DNA of 64,000 nt from Nymphaea colorata. Taxonomy: Eukaryota; Streptophyta; Magnoliopsida; Nymphaeales; Nymphaeaceae. Where the stretch lies: positions 18,146,354 to 18,210,353 of the forward strand of contig NC_045139.1 of the NCBI RefSeq assembly GCF_008831285.2. Reading direction: 5' to 3'. Below are positions 11,001 to 20,315 of the stretch, one piece after another. The position numbers were made by a program, and so were the translations under genes. The first letter of the stretch is position 1. Each line of letters starts with the position of its first letter. Below the pieces are notes generated by a model. The model searched no databases. It was not told where the DNA came from and was given only the letters and a program-made list of their open reading frames with translations.

Positions 11001-14000
11001 AGTTCCATCAGCCGTTTTCACAAAGGAATATACATCATTTTCAATGCATTCGGTGAGAAGGGATCCATAAGGAGTCATATGTAAAGATGCACCTGAATCT
11101 ATAATCCAAAAAGACTTACTTGAAGAAGTAGACGCAATGATAGCTCCCAATGTTGAAGGTGTGCCTCTTTCCTTAAGCAAAGGTTGAATGACTTCAACGA
11201 GTTTTGGTTGGAGAGCGCTTATGAGTTGATCAAGTTGAAAGAAACTTGATTCTTTCTTTTCTTCTTGGATGGGAGCATCCACATTACTCCTCTTGTCAAA
11301 AATTCTTAGCTTTGGACATTTGGGTTTCATATGTCATTTTTCTTGATGATGATAACAAATAATTCTCCTTCTTCCTCCTTTATTTGTTCGGTTGAAATGT
11401 GGAGGTTAGTAAGGCTTTAAGTAGGCCCCGGCCTAGATGTAACAAGAACATTGTTTGTTTTTTCTCTATCAAGGCAAAGTCAATTCTCTTCCATTTGAAG
11501 TTCAGCAATAGTTTCATTCATAGATGGTGTTTTAGAGCGGTGAATCAAGGAAGTTTTCACACCATCAAATTCGGGTCTTAGACCAATGACAAACTTATAA
11601 TTTATCACGTTGGATTTGCTTCTCCCTAAGAATAATATCTTGTACATCAACCCAATGTGGTGCAAAAATGCTCAACTCATCATACAATTGATCCATTTCA
11701 GCCACATAGTCTTTAATGAATCTATCTCTTTGTTGGAGGTTGTGAATCTTGAGTTGGATATTGTGCATATAAGCAACATCTCTTGTTATATGAGTTTTCT
11801 TTAGGTGTTCCCATGTCTCTTGGGCAAATTTAATTTTGCAATTTGCCCACTAGTAGCATTGTCAACACAAGTTACTATCCATGTGATAATCTTGTGATGA
11901 CCTACATTCTATTTTTCCCACTTCTTATTGTACTCAGCCACAATTTTTTCTTTTTCCATTCCATCTAATTCCACAGCCCTTCCATCAACAACTTTAGTCA
12001 AAACTAATTGAGGTTTAATTTTTGTCTCATCAACTAGTCCCCAAAGGCTTTTACTACGAATGAATTGCTTCATAGTTCTAGGCTTCTAGCCCATTGGATA
12101 TAGTTTGTTGATGAAAGTTTAGGAAATGAAAGAGAGGAAACTTTGTCATCCATTAAGCACGTTCAACAAAGATAATCTACTTATAATTTTTAGAGAAGCT
12201 TGCTGCCACGTGAAGAGAAAAAGATCTTAGCAACAATAGGAAAACAGCCACAAGCACAGCAGCCAAGGGCTAGCAAGAAAGCAGCACCTTTTGTGCAAAA
12301 CCGCAGCCAACACTTTCGTCGAACAGTTGGTGTACTTCACAGCTCCAAAAAGCAGCACAAACTGATTCTTCAAGATTTGAAAATCAACAAATCGAAGAGC
12401 CAAACCACGGCTCTGATACCATAAAAACCAAGCACAAACTTGGAGATAAAAATACTTCAAGAGATACACTCTTGAAGATTCCAGCTGCTTCAATAAGTCA
12501 CACAAACCAAACCTCAAACTAGAGGAGAAATAGACATATATTGATCTCAAATGGATACACAAGAACAAACCTAAAAGCCCCAACTAAACAAGAGAGCAGC
12601 TACACTATTTATAGAGGAGAATACACAAGGAGGAGACAGATCTAGTCTAGTTCCAACGGCTAGAAATCTAGCCGTTGGGACTAGTCCTCCTCTAGTCAAT
12701 AGGTTAAAAATAAAAGGGTAAAAGCAGAAATCAGAAAATACAGAATAAGAAAAATACATAAAGAAAGGAAAAATTACATAAACAACCTAAATACCCTAAT
12801 ATATATATATATATAAAGCGGGATACATACATTCTAACACTCATGTCCAGCGAGTACGACACTGGTACGGGTATCGGTATGGCCTAGGACACGTGTCAGA
12901 CATTGGTCAACACTTACCGGGTATGGCCGATGCAAAGTATGACCATATCTATCCAGTTTTGTACGAGTCCTTTTCTATCCTGAAATTAGGGCTTTTTTTT
13001 ACCACCTATATCTTGTGTGCTTTTGTCTTTTAAATTTATATGCTATACCCTGCTGCATATTGCATATTGTGTTGTTAAAGAACATAGCATGATAGCAATT
13101 GGTATTATGATCTATAAGACTGTAATACCAATTGCTATCATGAATAAACTTTAAATTCTTATATATATATATATATATATAAGAATTTAAAGTTTATTCA
13201 TGATATATATCTATGTAACTCTGTACCCAAGCTTTTTGAAAATACTCCGTACTGGTACCGCTACCAGCACCCCTACCCGTGCCCATGTGACGTAGGGTGC
13301 ATACAAGTCTTGTAACCTTGCTATGCATACAAGTCTTTGTTTGGGTATAACACAATAAGTATTTTTCCTGGTATAATATGGCAAAGTTGAAAATTTTGGC
13401 AAGTTTTTAAAAGTTAAAAATTTTAAAATAAAATGTGAAAATAAGAATCTGGTAATTAAAAAAAGTAAAAAAACATGAAAAGAACATAAAAAGGAAAAAA
13501 CATAAATAAAATGCAAAAAAATGTGAATAATATGCGCTTTTCTTCATTTTGGCATTATATGTGTTTTTTTCCTTTTCTTTGGCTGATTAACATTTTTTGC
13601 GTTTTTGCAAATAAGATGTGTTTCTTGTGACAATAGTTCAATGACAGTATTCTGCAATTGAATTCTGCTGTAGGTGTTAGCTGTATGTTTACTGTCCGAG
13701 GTATGTAAAGGGAGAGACTCACAGTGGTACCCGTATTTGATCCAGCTGCCCCGCTCTTATGACCTCTTAGTAAACTTCGGTCAGTTTGAGGTGCAGGCAT
13801 TTCAGGTTAGGTTTTACATGGCTGTATGAATTTTTTTCAACTTATTTTTCCCTTCTTTCTTTCCAATGAATCCTTACATATTAGTGGTTGCATTCATGTC
13901 CTCCTATGAAAGCATGGAGGATTATCCTCTTTAATTTGCTTACACTTATTAAATTGATGTTTATGGTGGCAGAAAATTTATCATCTTTATCTGTTGTTAG

Positions 14001-15486
14001 GTTGATGATGCTATCTATGCTTCAAAGCAAGCAGTCTCAAAGGTCCAATATGACTGGAAAGAAGCCAAAAGGCTCATGGAAGACATCAGTCTAAGGCCTC
14101 AATTTTTGACGTTCAGATCATGGCTTTGGGCTTTTGCTACTGTGAGTCGGTGACTCCTCCCATTTAGATACGGCAATTAACCTTTTTATGTTGCCATTTT
14201 GTACTAGCTCATCCTTGATAACTCTTTGTTATATTGTCTTGAAAGATTTCCTCTCGGACACTGCATATACCATGGGACAAAGCAGGATGTCTATGCCCTG
14301 TGGGTGATCTTTTCAATTATGAAGCGCCTGGAATAGATGCACCAACCTTGGACAATGAAGTGAATGAGGATTTCAATAGATTAACCGATGGTGGGTGTGA
14401 AGAAGATAGAAATGCATATTGCTTCTATGCAAGGCAAAGTTATAGTCGAGGAGAGCAGGTATATGCTGAATTCTACTTGACTTTCATGTACCTATATATA
14501 GTAGTCTAAAGAATTTGTTTAGGTCTTAAACCTTTCCAGTATAAGGGAAACTTCTACTAGGGTGATTTTTCTGAATGTCACACAGAATGGTAGAGTATCT
14601 CTTGCTATAGATACTCTGTATCAAATTCCTCATGCTGCCTTTCAGTTTTTTGGTGCATTATACATTGGTTGAAAGGATTCTTGCGGTGTTATGAATGATA
14701 ATTATTGCTGATAAACCATAACAGGGTTTTATTTAGCTGTTTCGTTTAGAAGTTTCAATAGTTCAAAGTCAGTTTCTTGATCCAGTGCTGTGAACCAGAT
14801 GAGTTCCTGAAGCAACTCAATGTAACTTGTGAACTGTAATCTTGCAGGTTCTCTTGCGTTATGGGACATACAGCAATCTTGAACTCCTGGAACATTATGG
14901 ATTTCTGTTGAAGCACAATCCAAATGATAAAGTGTTGATTCAATATCAGAGTGGAAAACTATCATGGACAAGGGAGGCTCTTCATATTCAATCAGATGGC
15001 AAACCATCATTTGCATTGCTTTGTGCTATGCGGTTGTCCATCATCCCTCCAAATCAGAGGAAGGCAGTTGGGCATCTTGCCCATGCTGGACTCATGCTGT
15101 CTGTAGTTAATGAGATTGCTGTGATGAAGAGTTTGTCGAAGCTATGTGAGGATCTTCTGTCCAAACTGCCTTCATCAATGGAGGAAGACTGCTTATTACT
15201 GGAAGCAGTAGAAAATATTCATAGTGATTTTTTGTATAGTCATCTGCATTCTAATAAGGACATGGTTGTCACCGATCAACTGAATGCATTCTTACAGACG
15301 CATGATTTAAAAAAGGAACACATACTTGAGCTTCCCTGGCCCAAGAGAGCGGAAAGGTCACTGGGAAGATGGAAACTTGCAGTTCAATGGAGATTAGGCT
15401 ATAAAAAAATTCTCCATAGTTGTATAAGACATTGCTCTGAAACGATTGAACATCTTGTTTCAGACATCAATGAACCCGCTACATGA
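2499..15486 (+). CDS. SDG40: SET-domain protein methyltransferase, SDG40-like (six exons)
   Basis: Exons by reading frame and GT-AG joins: 2499-2635, 2815-2965, 13674-13805, 14001-14141, 14246-14458 and 14848-15486. They join in phase and give 470 aa. The N-terminus carries RWGAMVGISD and then SSCLGHTL...FPDAGGRG, the start of the split SET domain. Exon 3 adds VCLLSEVCKGRDSQWYPYL. Exon 5 holds CPVGDLFNYEAP (residues 204-215), the SET cofactor motif with NY where many SET proteins have NH. Exon 6 opens with YGTYSNLELLEHYGF (263-277), which has the catalytic-tyrosine region, followed by a helical Rubisco-LSMT-type substrate-binding domain. Family knowledge: these enzymes transfer methyl groups from S-adenosylmethionine to lysines, often of non-histone proteins. 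The order and wording of motifs match Arabidopsis SDG40 (At5g17240) as I remember it. Its substrate is not known to me. Odd feature: intron 2 (2966-13673) is 10.7 kb long and is filled with transposons. Exons are intact, so the gene is probably functional. Confidence 0.88.
2966..4062 (+). other. Intron 2 of the SDG40-like gene, 5' part
   Basis: Native intron sequence from the donor GT after exon 2 to the hAT target site. It contains no exon that extends the SET protein in frame and no recognisable gene. A short plus-strand stretch near 3385-3475 is open but unlike SET proteins. Confidence 0.6.
4063..4070. repeat. hAT target-site duplication, left copy
   Basis: actaaaat immediately before the element's first base; the identical 8 bp occur at 7536-7543 immediately after its last base. 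An 8 bp duplication is diagnostic of hAT elements. Confidence 0.9.
4071..7535 (-). mobile_element. hAT-superfamily DNA transposon with BED/DUF659-type transposase, decayed
   Basis: The ends are caatgttgta at 4071 and tacaacactg ending at 7535, forming short terminal inverted repeats (CAATGTTGTA / CAGTGTTGTA). They are flanked by an exact 8 bp target-site duplication, actaaaat, at 4063-4070 and 7536-7543, as expected for hAT. Subterminal DNA at both ends is rich in TATCGTA / GATACGATA-like motifs (4088-4165 and 7390-7520), the usual kind of transposase-binding repeats. The minus strand encodes a broken transposase: a BED-like N-terminus near 6865-7010, an acidic linker (6344-6814), a DUF659 domain (6050-6337, with WKETGCSITSNGWTD and FLVYCPKGTMFLKSL), then WSSCAVDCVNLMLQDL (5828-6028) and a RFxxxxLTLxSLLxxR-like block near 5700-5830. 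Frameshifts and stops break it into pieces, so this copy cannot make transposase. Confidence 0.9.
4279..4320. repeat. Perfect 21 bp tandem duplication inside the hAT element
   Basis: Two identical 21 bp units (4279-4299 and 4300-4320), each beginning cggttcataatt. The duplication is exact, which suggests recent slippage within an otherwise decayed element. Confidence 0.85.
7536..7543. repeat. hAT target-site duplication, right copy
   Basis: actaaaat, identical to 4063-4070. Only 9 bp of host DNA separate it from the copia target site at 7553. Confidence 0.9.
7553..7557. repeat. Copia target-site duplication, left copy
   Basis: ctcat directly outside the LTR end; identical to 12840-12844. 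Confidence 0.88.
7558..8045 (-). repeat. 3' LTR of the copia element (488 bp)
   Basis: Minus-strand reading begins TGTTAGAATG and ends CA. It aligns end to end with 12422-12839 but is 70 bp longer, mainly through a long (AT)n tract at about 7957-8020. Scattered substitutions separate the two LTRs, about 5% by eye, so the insertion is not recent. Confidence 0.92.
7957..8022. repeat. (AT)n microsatellite in the 3' LTR
   Basis: Uninterrupted AT run of about 64 bp; the same position in the other LTR (12800-12815) has only about 16 bp. Confidence 0.9.
8046..8056 (-). other. Polypurine tract of the copia element
   Basis: On the minus strand a purine run ending AAAGGGGG directly abuts the TG of the 3' LTR. 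This is the expected position for priming plus-strand DNA synthesis. Confidence 0.75.
12410..12421 (-). other. tRNA-iMet primer-binding site of the copia element
   Basis: Plus-strand gctctgatacca is the 3' part of plant initiator tRNA. The minus strand reads TGGTATCAGAGC immediately inside the 5' LTR, the common primer site of copia elements. Confidence 0.9.
12422..12839 (-). repeat. 5' LTR of the copia element (418 bp)
   Basis: Homologous to 7558-8045. Its inner terminal CA has changed to TA (plus-strand taaaaacc against tgaaaacc in the other LTR). The shorter AT tract may be nearer the ancestral length. Confidence 0.92.
12840..12844. repeat. Copia target-site duplication, right copy
   Basis: ctcat, identical to 7553-7557. 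Confidence 0.88.
13088..13142. repeat. 20 bp inverted repeat (hairpin) with 15 bp loop
   Basis: Left arm 13088-13107 (catgatagcaattggtatta) and right arm 13123-13142 are exact reverse complements. The right arm overlaps the palindrome that follows by four bases (catg). Confidence 0.9.
13139..13202. repeat. Perfect 64 bp palindrome with (AT)10 centre
   Basis: Arms 13139-13160 (beginning catgaataaacttta) and 13181-13202 are exact reverse complements, separated by (AT)10, which is itself self-complementary. The whole 64 bp is therefore palindromic and could extrude as a cruciform or fold into one long RNA hairpin in the unspliced transcript. Confidence 0.93.
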
Positions 15487-18400
15487 CGAGTGTCATCTGG
15501 TTGTATTTGATTCACAAAGTACTGCAAGTCTAGTGCAAAGTTTTAGGAAGGATGAAAAGATTCAGTGGCCGGTAGCGTGTTTGACTGTAAGAAGTTCTTG
15601 CCAATGCATCCTCCCCTTTCTCTTTTATGAGAACTATTTTTCCTTCTTCCTTCTTTTTCAGAGGTTAGCTCTTCCGAGAACCACGCAAAACCCCTTCTGT
15701 ATACGCCCTTTGATTGCAGAAAAAGAGCAATGCTCATAAGAGTTGAACAATGGTGTTCAATGACAGCCACGCCTGCCCCACTGCACCAAAATTTTTTATC
15801 TAAAAAAGTTCCTTTCAACCTTTCTTTCCTCTGCTGCCGTTGGATCTTGTCCCCTATTATCTTAAGATCTCGTTAACCTTTTGTGAAGCAGGCTGAAGAA
15901 TTGCATTTACCAACCACCAAAAGCCACCGCACTTAGAGTCACATAGAAGCGTCTGAAATGAAGCTCTTGCTTCTAAAATGAAGCTCTGCCACATGGGTAC
16001 TTGGACATGAACGCACGTTGTGTAGGCTCCGTTCTTTGTTTGGAAAACTTTGGTATTAAAGAGTAATATATCCTTTTCTATCAAAGAAAATAGTTTGTTC
16101 TGCATTTTATATCCAATGAATCTTTCAAACATCATCAAAAAATTATACCATAGCAAAATAACTTCGTGGACATGTTACCACAATTGCATGTCCCTGGGAA
16201 TTAATTGTAACGACCATGTAATATTATTATAAGTGAGGCATTTCAATCCATTATCGTGGTCTGTAGTTCCAAGACTATACAGGAAAATTGACCAAAAATA
16301 TGTATCTAGCATGCTTGGAGGCATATTCATTTGGCGTGGTATATTTTCACAGGCAAAGTGTGCTGTACAATTTGTAGATTGCCTGGCAAATAACTTTGAT
16401 ATCTGGAAGCACATCATCAACATTGTGGAGGAGCTAACTACACTGTACTGGAGGTGCTATCCGAATGTACTGAAAGTAATTTGTAGATTACCTAGCAAAA
16501 TCTTTTCGAACATCTACAAAAGCAGAAGCACATCGTCAACATTGTGGAGGAGCTAACTTATACTGTACTAAAGGTGTTATCCGTATGTGCTGAAACTAAT
16601 GTAGAAGCTCCTGTCAGTTCATTACTAGCGCAAATGGTACATCTGCGCATGTGGAAAGAGGGAGTCTTATTCATGATTTTGTGTTTTAAACAAATTCATG
16701 TTTAAGCTGGTGGATGCCCTTATTTTCATGCTTGTTAAAAAAATATCACGAAATGGTTTGTTCCAAGTATCATGTTTATGGATTACGGATCACAAATTCT
16801 TCCAAAGACAAGTCTAAACTAACAATTATGAGGGTTGTACAAAACAAATAACAATGAGGAAGTTGCAAGACATTTAAAATCATCATGTTCTGGTTTTAAA
16901 GAACATAGCCAGGGTGGGGCCTAGTGGGCAGGCACTCTCCGTTTTAATCTCTGCGTGCTAAAATGGAGGCCCCATATGTAAATAGTGCATAGTAGAAGGC
17001 CTACCTAAAAACACCAAAGCAACCCTGGACCTTAAGAGGATGAAAGAGGGAGAAATGTGGGGGGTGGCATGAAAAAAAAACATTCATAATCACCCTATGT
17101 TTCTTAAAACAAGAAGACTGTGTTTTCAGAACATATGTTCCAAGAATACATTGTTCTAATCAAATGTTCTCTTGTTGTTGATTAAGGTTTGTTGTTCTTT
17201 AAATATGAAATTGACATTGGATTTCTTATCATGATTTCATTCTTAAAATTTTTGCACCATTGATAATAAAACATACTATGGTTTCCCTACTCAATAACCA
17301 TTTTACACTGAAAACTTTCACCAGGTGACATTCAGTTGTCAAGGTTTACAATTTAAAATCAACAAAAATGAACATATGAATTGGCAACATTATGTGAAAC
17401 GCTCATTAAGAAACAAGCGGAAAATGCACAAGATAAACAAAAATGACGCATATGTTTTAAAAGGAGAAAGAAATCATATCTTCGTTCTATTGTAATATTT
17501 GCTTCACATCTTTTACCGACTATTTGAGGTCATTGTCTGGCTGCTGTGGCATCGGATTTATTGAGTTTACCCGAAATCTTTCGATCGCCATATATTTTTG
17601 TGTCGATTCAGGGGAATTACTTTCATTCAAGGTACCTAGAGTGGTTTGCAATCAAGTCCTGTGAAATTTCTTGCTGATTTCACTTAAAAATTTCAACTCT
17701 TAAGTTGCTTTTCTCTGTAGTTGAAGAAATGACGCCGGCGACGGTTTCAAGTTTTGCCGGCGTAATTCTTATTGATTCTTGGTGGTTTAATACTTGCTAA
17801 TCAGTGTATATCGATTTTGCATCGACTTCCTTCTAAAACGGAAGATCTACGAGCGGCTTCTGCAAGATGTTTTAGAAGACGATAGTGGGGAAGAGAGTTG
17901 GGAAAGACGCCGCCGTCGCCGGTTTGGGCACTGTTTGGGGGTAGGATTTTTTTTTTAAAAAAAAAATTAGTTTTCCACAAAGGGTTAAATCCGTGAATTA
18001 GTTATATATTTTAGTGTGAATTTTACAAAAAAATTAAGGACGTATTTGTGATCATACAAAGTCAAGAGTCTGCTATTAGCCAAACGTTGGGAGGACCAAT
18101 GTAAATTTTCATTTGTTTTCTTCGTTCTAGTACGCTTGTGTAACTTGTAGCATTAATTCAAATCTACAGATGAGAAATGTGTGAAGTAGTCACCAAAACG
18201 TAACCAATGGAGTCCTGTGGTTGATACTTGTAAGACTTAAAAACGGACGTATTCAACCATGAAATAAAACCTCAATTTCTTGTCCATATTTTCTGAAGAT
18301 TTGGCGTCTCGTATGATTCATTCGTTTAATTTTGTGATACTTGATTCCCATTTGTCTGACAAAATCCCATTTGCCCCAAAAATTTAATTGTTTTCCTTTG

Positions 18401-18990
18401 TGAAAAAGGGAGAAATTTATCCGCCGTCTCACAGCCAGGGTTAAGAAATAGAGAATGTCATATATTCGAAGCATGGAAAAGAAGAAACTGAATTTAGATT
18501 GTGAAGAGGAAATTCAACTACCATCAGAAGAATGGGAAAACAAAAAAAAAAGAATCCTTTCAGAAAAAAAAATGAACATATGAAATCACAAAGGTATCTG
18601 CTTTTGAAAGAACAAAAAAGACGGAGGACCCATGATTACTAGGGCGACTCCTTTCTAGGTTCTTGAATGAAACAATCGCATGCTCCTACTCCCTCTCCAT
18701 CTCCTATCAGTGATAATACATTCCGTATAAGTGCTCAAAGAAAGCAATTATGAAATGAAAGGTTTCCTAGAAACCTCCCGGGTAAAATTTATCGCTCCAG
18801 GACAAGAAAAACAAAAAGACCGAGAAAACTGAATTAGAAAACGAGATAATGTTTCTAGAAACGGATTGAAAAGCTAGTCCATCAACTAAAACTCAAACAA
18901 ATCCCTTTAAACCACCACCAAAGAATATAGAAAACTAAAGTGTGGATCAGAAACCTGGCTTATATCTCCCGAAGGAGAAGAGATAGCACA
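15487..18990. other. Intergenic region downstream of the SDG40-like gene
   Basis: AT-rich sequence with only short chance ORFs. Apart from the tandem duplication at 16369-16600, I see no protein similarity, RNA gene or complete transposon. A GC-richer patch at 17725-17935 contains CGCCGGCG-like words but no ORF. Confidence 0.5.
16369..16600. repeat. Diverged tandem duplication, unit about 110 bp
   Basis: Unit 1 is 16369-16480 and unit 2 is 16481-16600. Both start with ttgtagatt, both contain aacattgtggaggagctaac, and both end in a gtgctgaaa/gtactgaaa...taat block. Several substitutions and a small indel separate them. Function unknown. Confidence 0.85.
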
Positions 18991-19430
18991 GTTTGAATCA
19001 TAGTCGATCATTTGGGGAAAGTCTCCTCATTTCCACACACAGCCAACAACCATTAACACGACCACAAAAAATACATCTCCCAGCGCCATCCCACAAAGAG
19101 AGAGGGGAGAGAGAGAGAGATAGAGAGAGAACAGAAAACATCTTGCGACGGTGCACCAGAGTCCGTGCTTCCCTCCCTCGGTCGTCAGAGAAAGAGAGAG
19201 AGAAGAGATCTCCTTTACGCAAAGAGCCATTAGACTATTGCATAGGAAAGAAACCCAACAACAAAAAACCCTAAAACCCAAAAAGAGGGAGAGAGAGATG
19301 GAGAGGTGTCTCCTTATGCGAAGATACATTAGACTATCGCATAGGAAAGAAACCACAGCAAAACCTCTGAAAGCAAACAGGAAAGAAAGAAAGAGAGAGA
19401 GAGAGATGATTTGGACGTGGAGGAGGGTAA
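18990..19430 (-). ncRNA. Putative non-coding or leader transcript with duplicated hairpin
   Basis: Below a convincing minus-strand promoter (19441-19513) lies a CT-rich leader-like stretch (minus-strand reading) without a credible protein. Two copies of a 46-47 bp block, 19209-19255 and 19309-19354, lie exactly 100 bp apart. In minus-strand RNA each can fold into a stem: ATGCGA with TCGCAU in the second copy, AUGCAA with UUGCGU in the first, extended by CCU/AGG, with a 15-nt loop that keeps UAGUCUAAUG. A G-C pair in one copy is an A-U pair in the other, a compensatory change. ORFs exist here (for example 19027-19356) but consist of Ser/Leu runs produced by CTCTCT repeats. It could instead be the 5' UTR of an unrecognised minus-strand gene. 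Confidence 0.35.
19209..19354 (-). repeat. Two direct repeats, 100 bp period, each with a stem-loop
   Basis: Copy A 19209-19255 and copy B 19309-19354 share attagactat.gcataggaaagaaacc with a few substitutions. The sequence between them is GA-rich with an aaaccctaaaaccc telobox-like stretch at 19265-19280. Confidence 0.85.
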
Positions 19431-19440
19431 AGGCCGACCG

Positions 19441-19513
19441 CTTAAATAGGCGAGCTCCCAGAAACCCTAGACTTCCCGCATTACGATCCGACGGGCACTA
19501 TCGTTCCACGTGG
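19441..19513 (-). promoter_or_regulatory. Minus-strand core promoter: G-box, telobox, TATA
   Basis: Read on the minus strand, the order is CCACGTGG (plus-strand 19506-19513, a palindromic G-box), CTAGGGTTTC (19461-19470, telobox) and CTATTTAAG (19441-19449, TATA-like), followed about 30 nt on by a CT-rich stretch suited to a transcription start. The spacing is what a light- or stress-responsive plant promoter would show. No downstream protein was found. Confidence 0.5.
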
Positions 19514-19534
19514 CAACGACCACTGGCCTTCTGA

Positions 19535-20246
19535 TCCGTGCGTTGCGTGGGGGAGGCCGCCTTCAGCCCTTTCCTTTTCTGTCAAAACTTCCATTTCAGT
19601 CCTCCACCTTTCCGCCATAATCTTGAAAACCGGGCTTCATATTTCACAATTTTGTAAACCCCACCTATCTTTTGCGAATAACTGCCAGGTCGACTGGTCG
19701 AGGCTCCGTCAGTTATATTGCGAAATATGGAGTTTCAAACTGTTCCGCCTTGTCTTTTTTTGAAAAGAAAGGTATGACCATCCCTGTTTTCTGATTCAAA
19801 TTGAGTATTTACACTAAATTAAAATAACAAAACGACGACGATAAAGTAGGCTGCTGGCTCCTACCCCATAGTTATAAATAAATGTCAAACTTAGGCATAA
19901 GGTAAGGCTGGGGTGGGTTGGTTCAACGCTCTACAAGGTTGAGCCCGGATTGGCCCAAAGTTTTTATCCAAAGTTTTTATCAGCGGCCTAAGCTCAGCCC
20001 GTTTAGTTATCCGGCAAGGTCTGACTATCAATTTTATAATCGTCGGGTACTTGGTTTAATGTTCATCCATATTTGAAATCCTTAATGTTTCATCTTTTAA
20101 CATTTTCAAAACCCTTAACAACGTGCCAAGAGTTTGTAATGATGTGTGATACATGAACAGTTTCTAAACCAAACATGAAAAATTTTTAAGAGAATCATCA
20201 ACCATGCACAAAAATTTTTAAGTGAGCCGATTGCTAGATGTGCCAA

Positions 20247-20315
<69 letters not shown>

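Larger units (their letters stand above)
7558..12839 (-). mobile_element. Ty1/copia LTR retrotransposon, full length but coding-defective
   Basis: The element runs on the minus strand and is bounded by two LTRs (7558-8045 and 12422-12839) and a perfect 5 bp target-site duplication, ctcat (7553-7557 and 12840-12844). The primer-binding site at 12410-12421 reads TGGTATCAGAGC on the minus strand, complementary to initiator-methionine tRNA. The purine tract (about 8046-8056) abuts the 3' LTR. Minus-strand coding order is copia-like: gag remnants (about 11480-12000), protease with WIIDSGASLHMTP (near 11060-11110), the HHCC zinc region and integrase core (10308-10800), reverse transcriptase with QMDVKNVFLNG (about 9240-9290) and a YVDD motif near 8990-9005, and RNase H with SLSSTEVEYRAM (8214-8609). 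The frame is interrupted by many stops and shifts, so this copy is non-autonomous. It lies antisense to the host gene within its intron. Confidence 0.95.
12845..13673 (+). other. Intron 2 of the SDG40-like gene, 3' part
   Basis: From the copia target site to the exon 3 acceptor. The first 80 bp and the stretch 13220-13300 carry loosely inverted GGTACGGGTA / TACCCGTGCC-like motifs that may be the eroded ends of another small element, but no target-site duplication could be found. A pair of inverted repeats lies at 13088-13202. The rest is AT-rich without a gene. Confidence 0.4.

Noticed and set aside
9090-11330. Several minus-strand ORFs as host genes
   Set aside because: They are fragments of one copia polyprotein within well-defined LTRs.
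12845-13300. A third transposon in SDG40 intron 2
   Set aside because: Inverted GGTACGGGTA-like words are present at both sides, but the match is loose and no target-site duplication was found.
19027-19356. 109-codon minus-strand ORF rich in Ser and Leu
   Set aside because: The composition comes from CTCTCT repeats and the ORF spans the duplicated hairpin repeats. It looks like leader or non-coding RNA, not protein.
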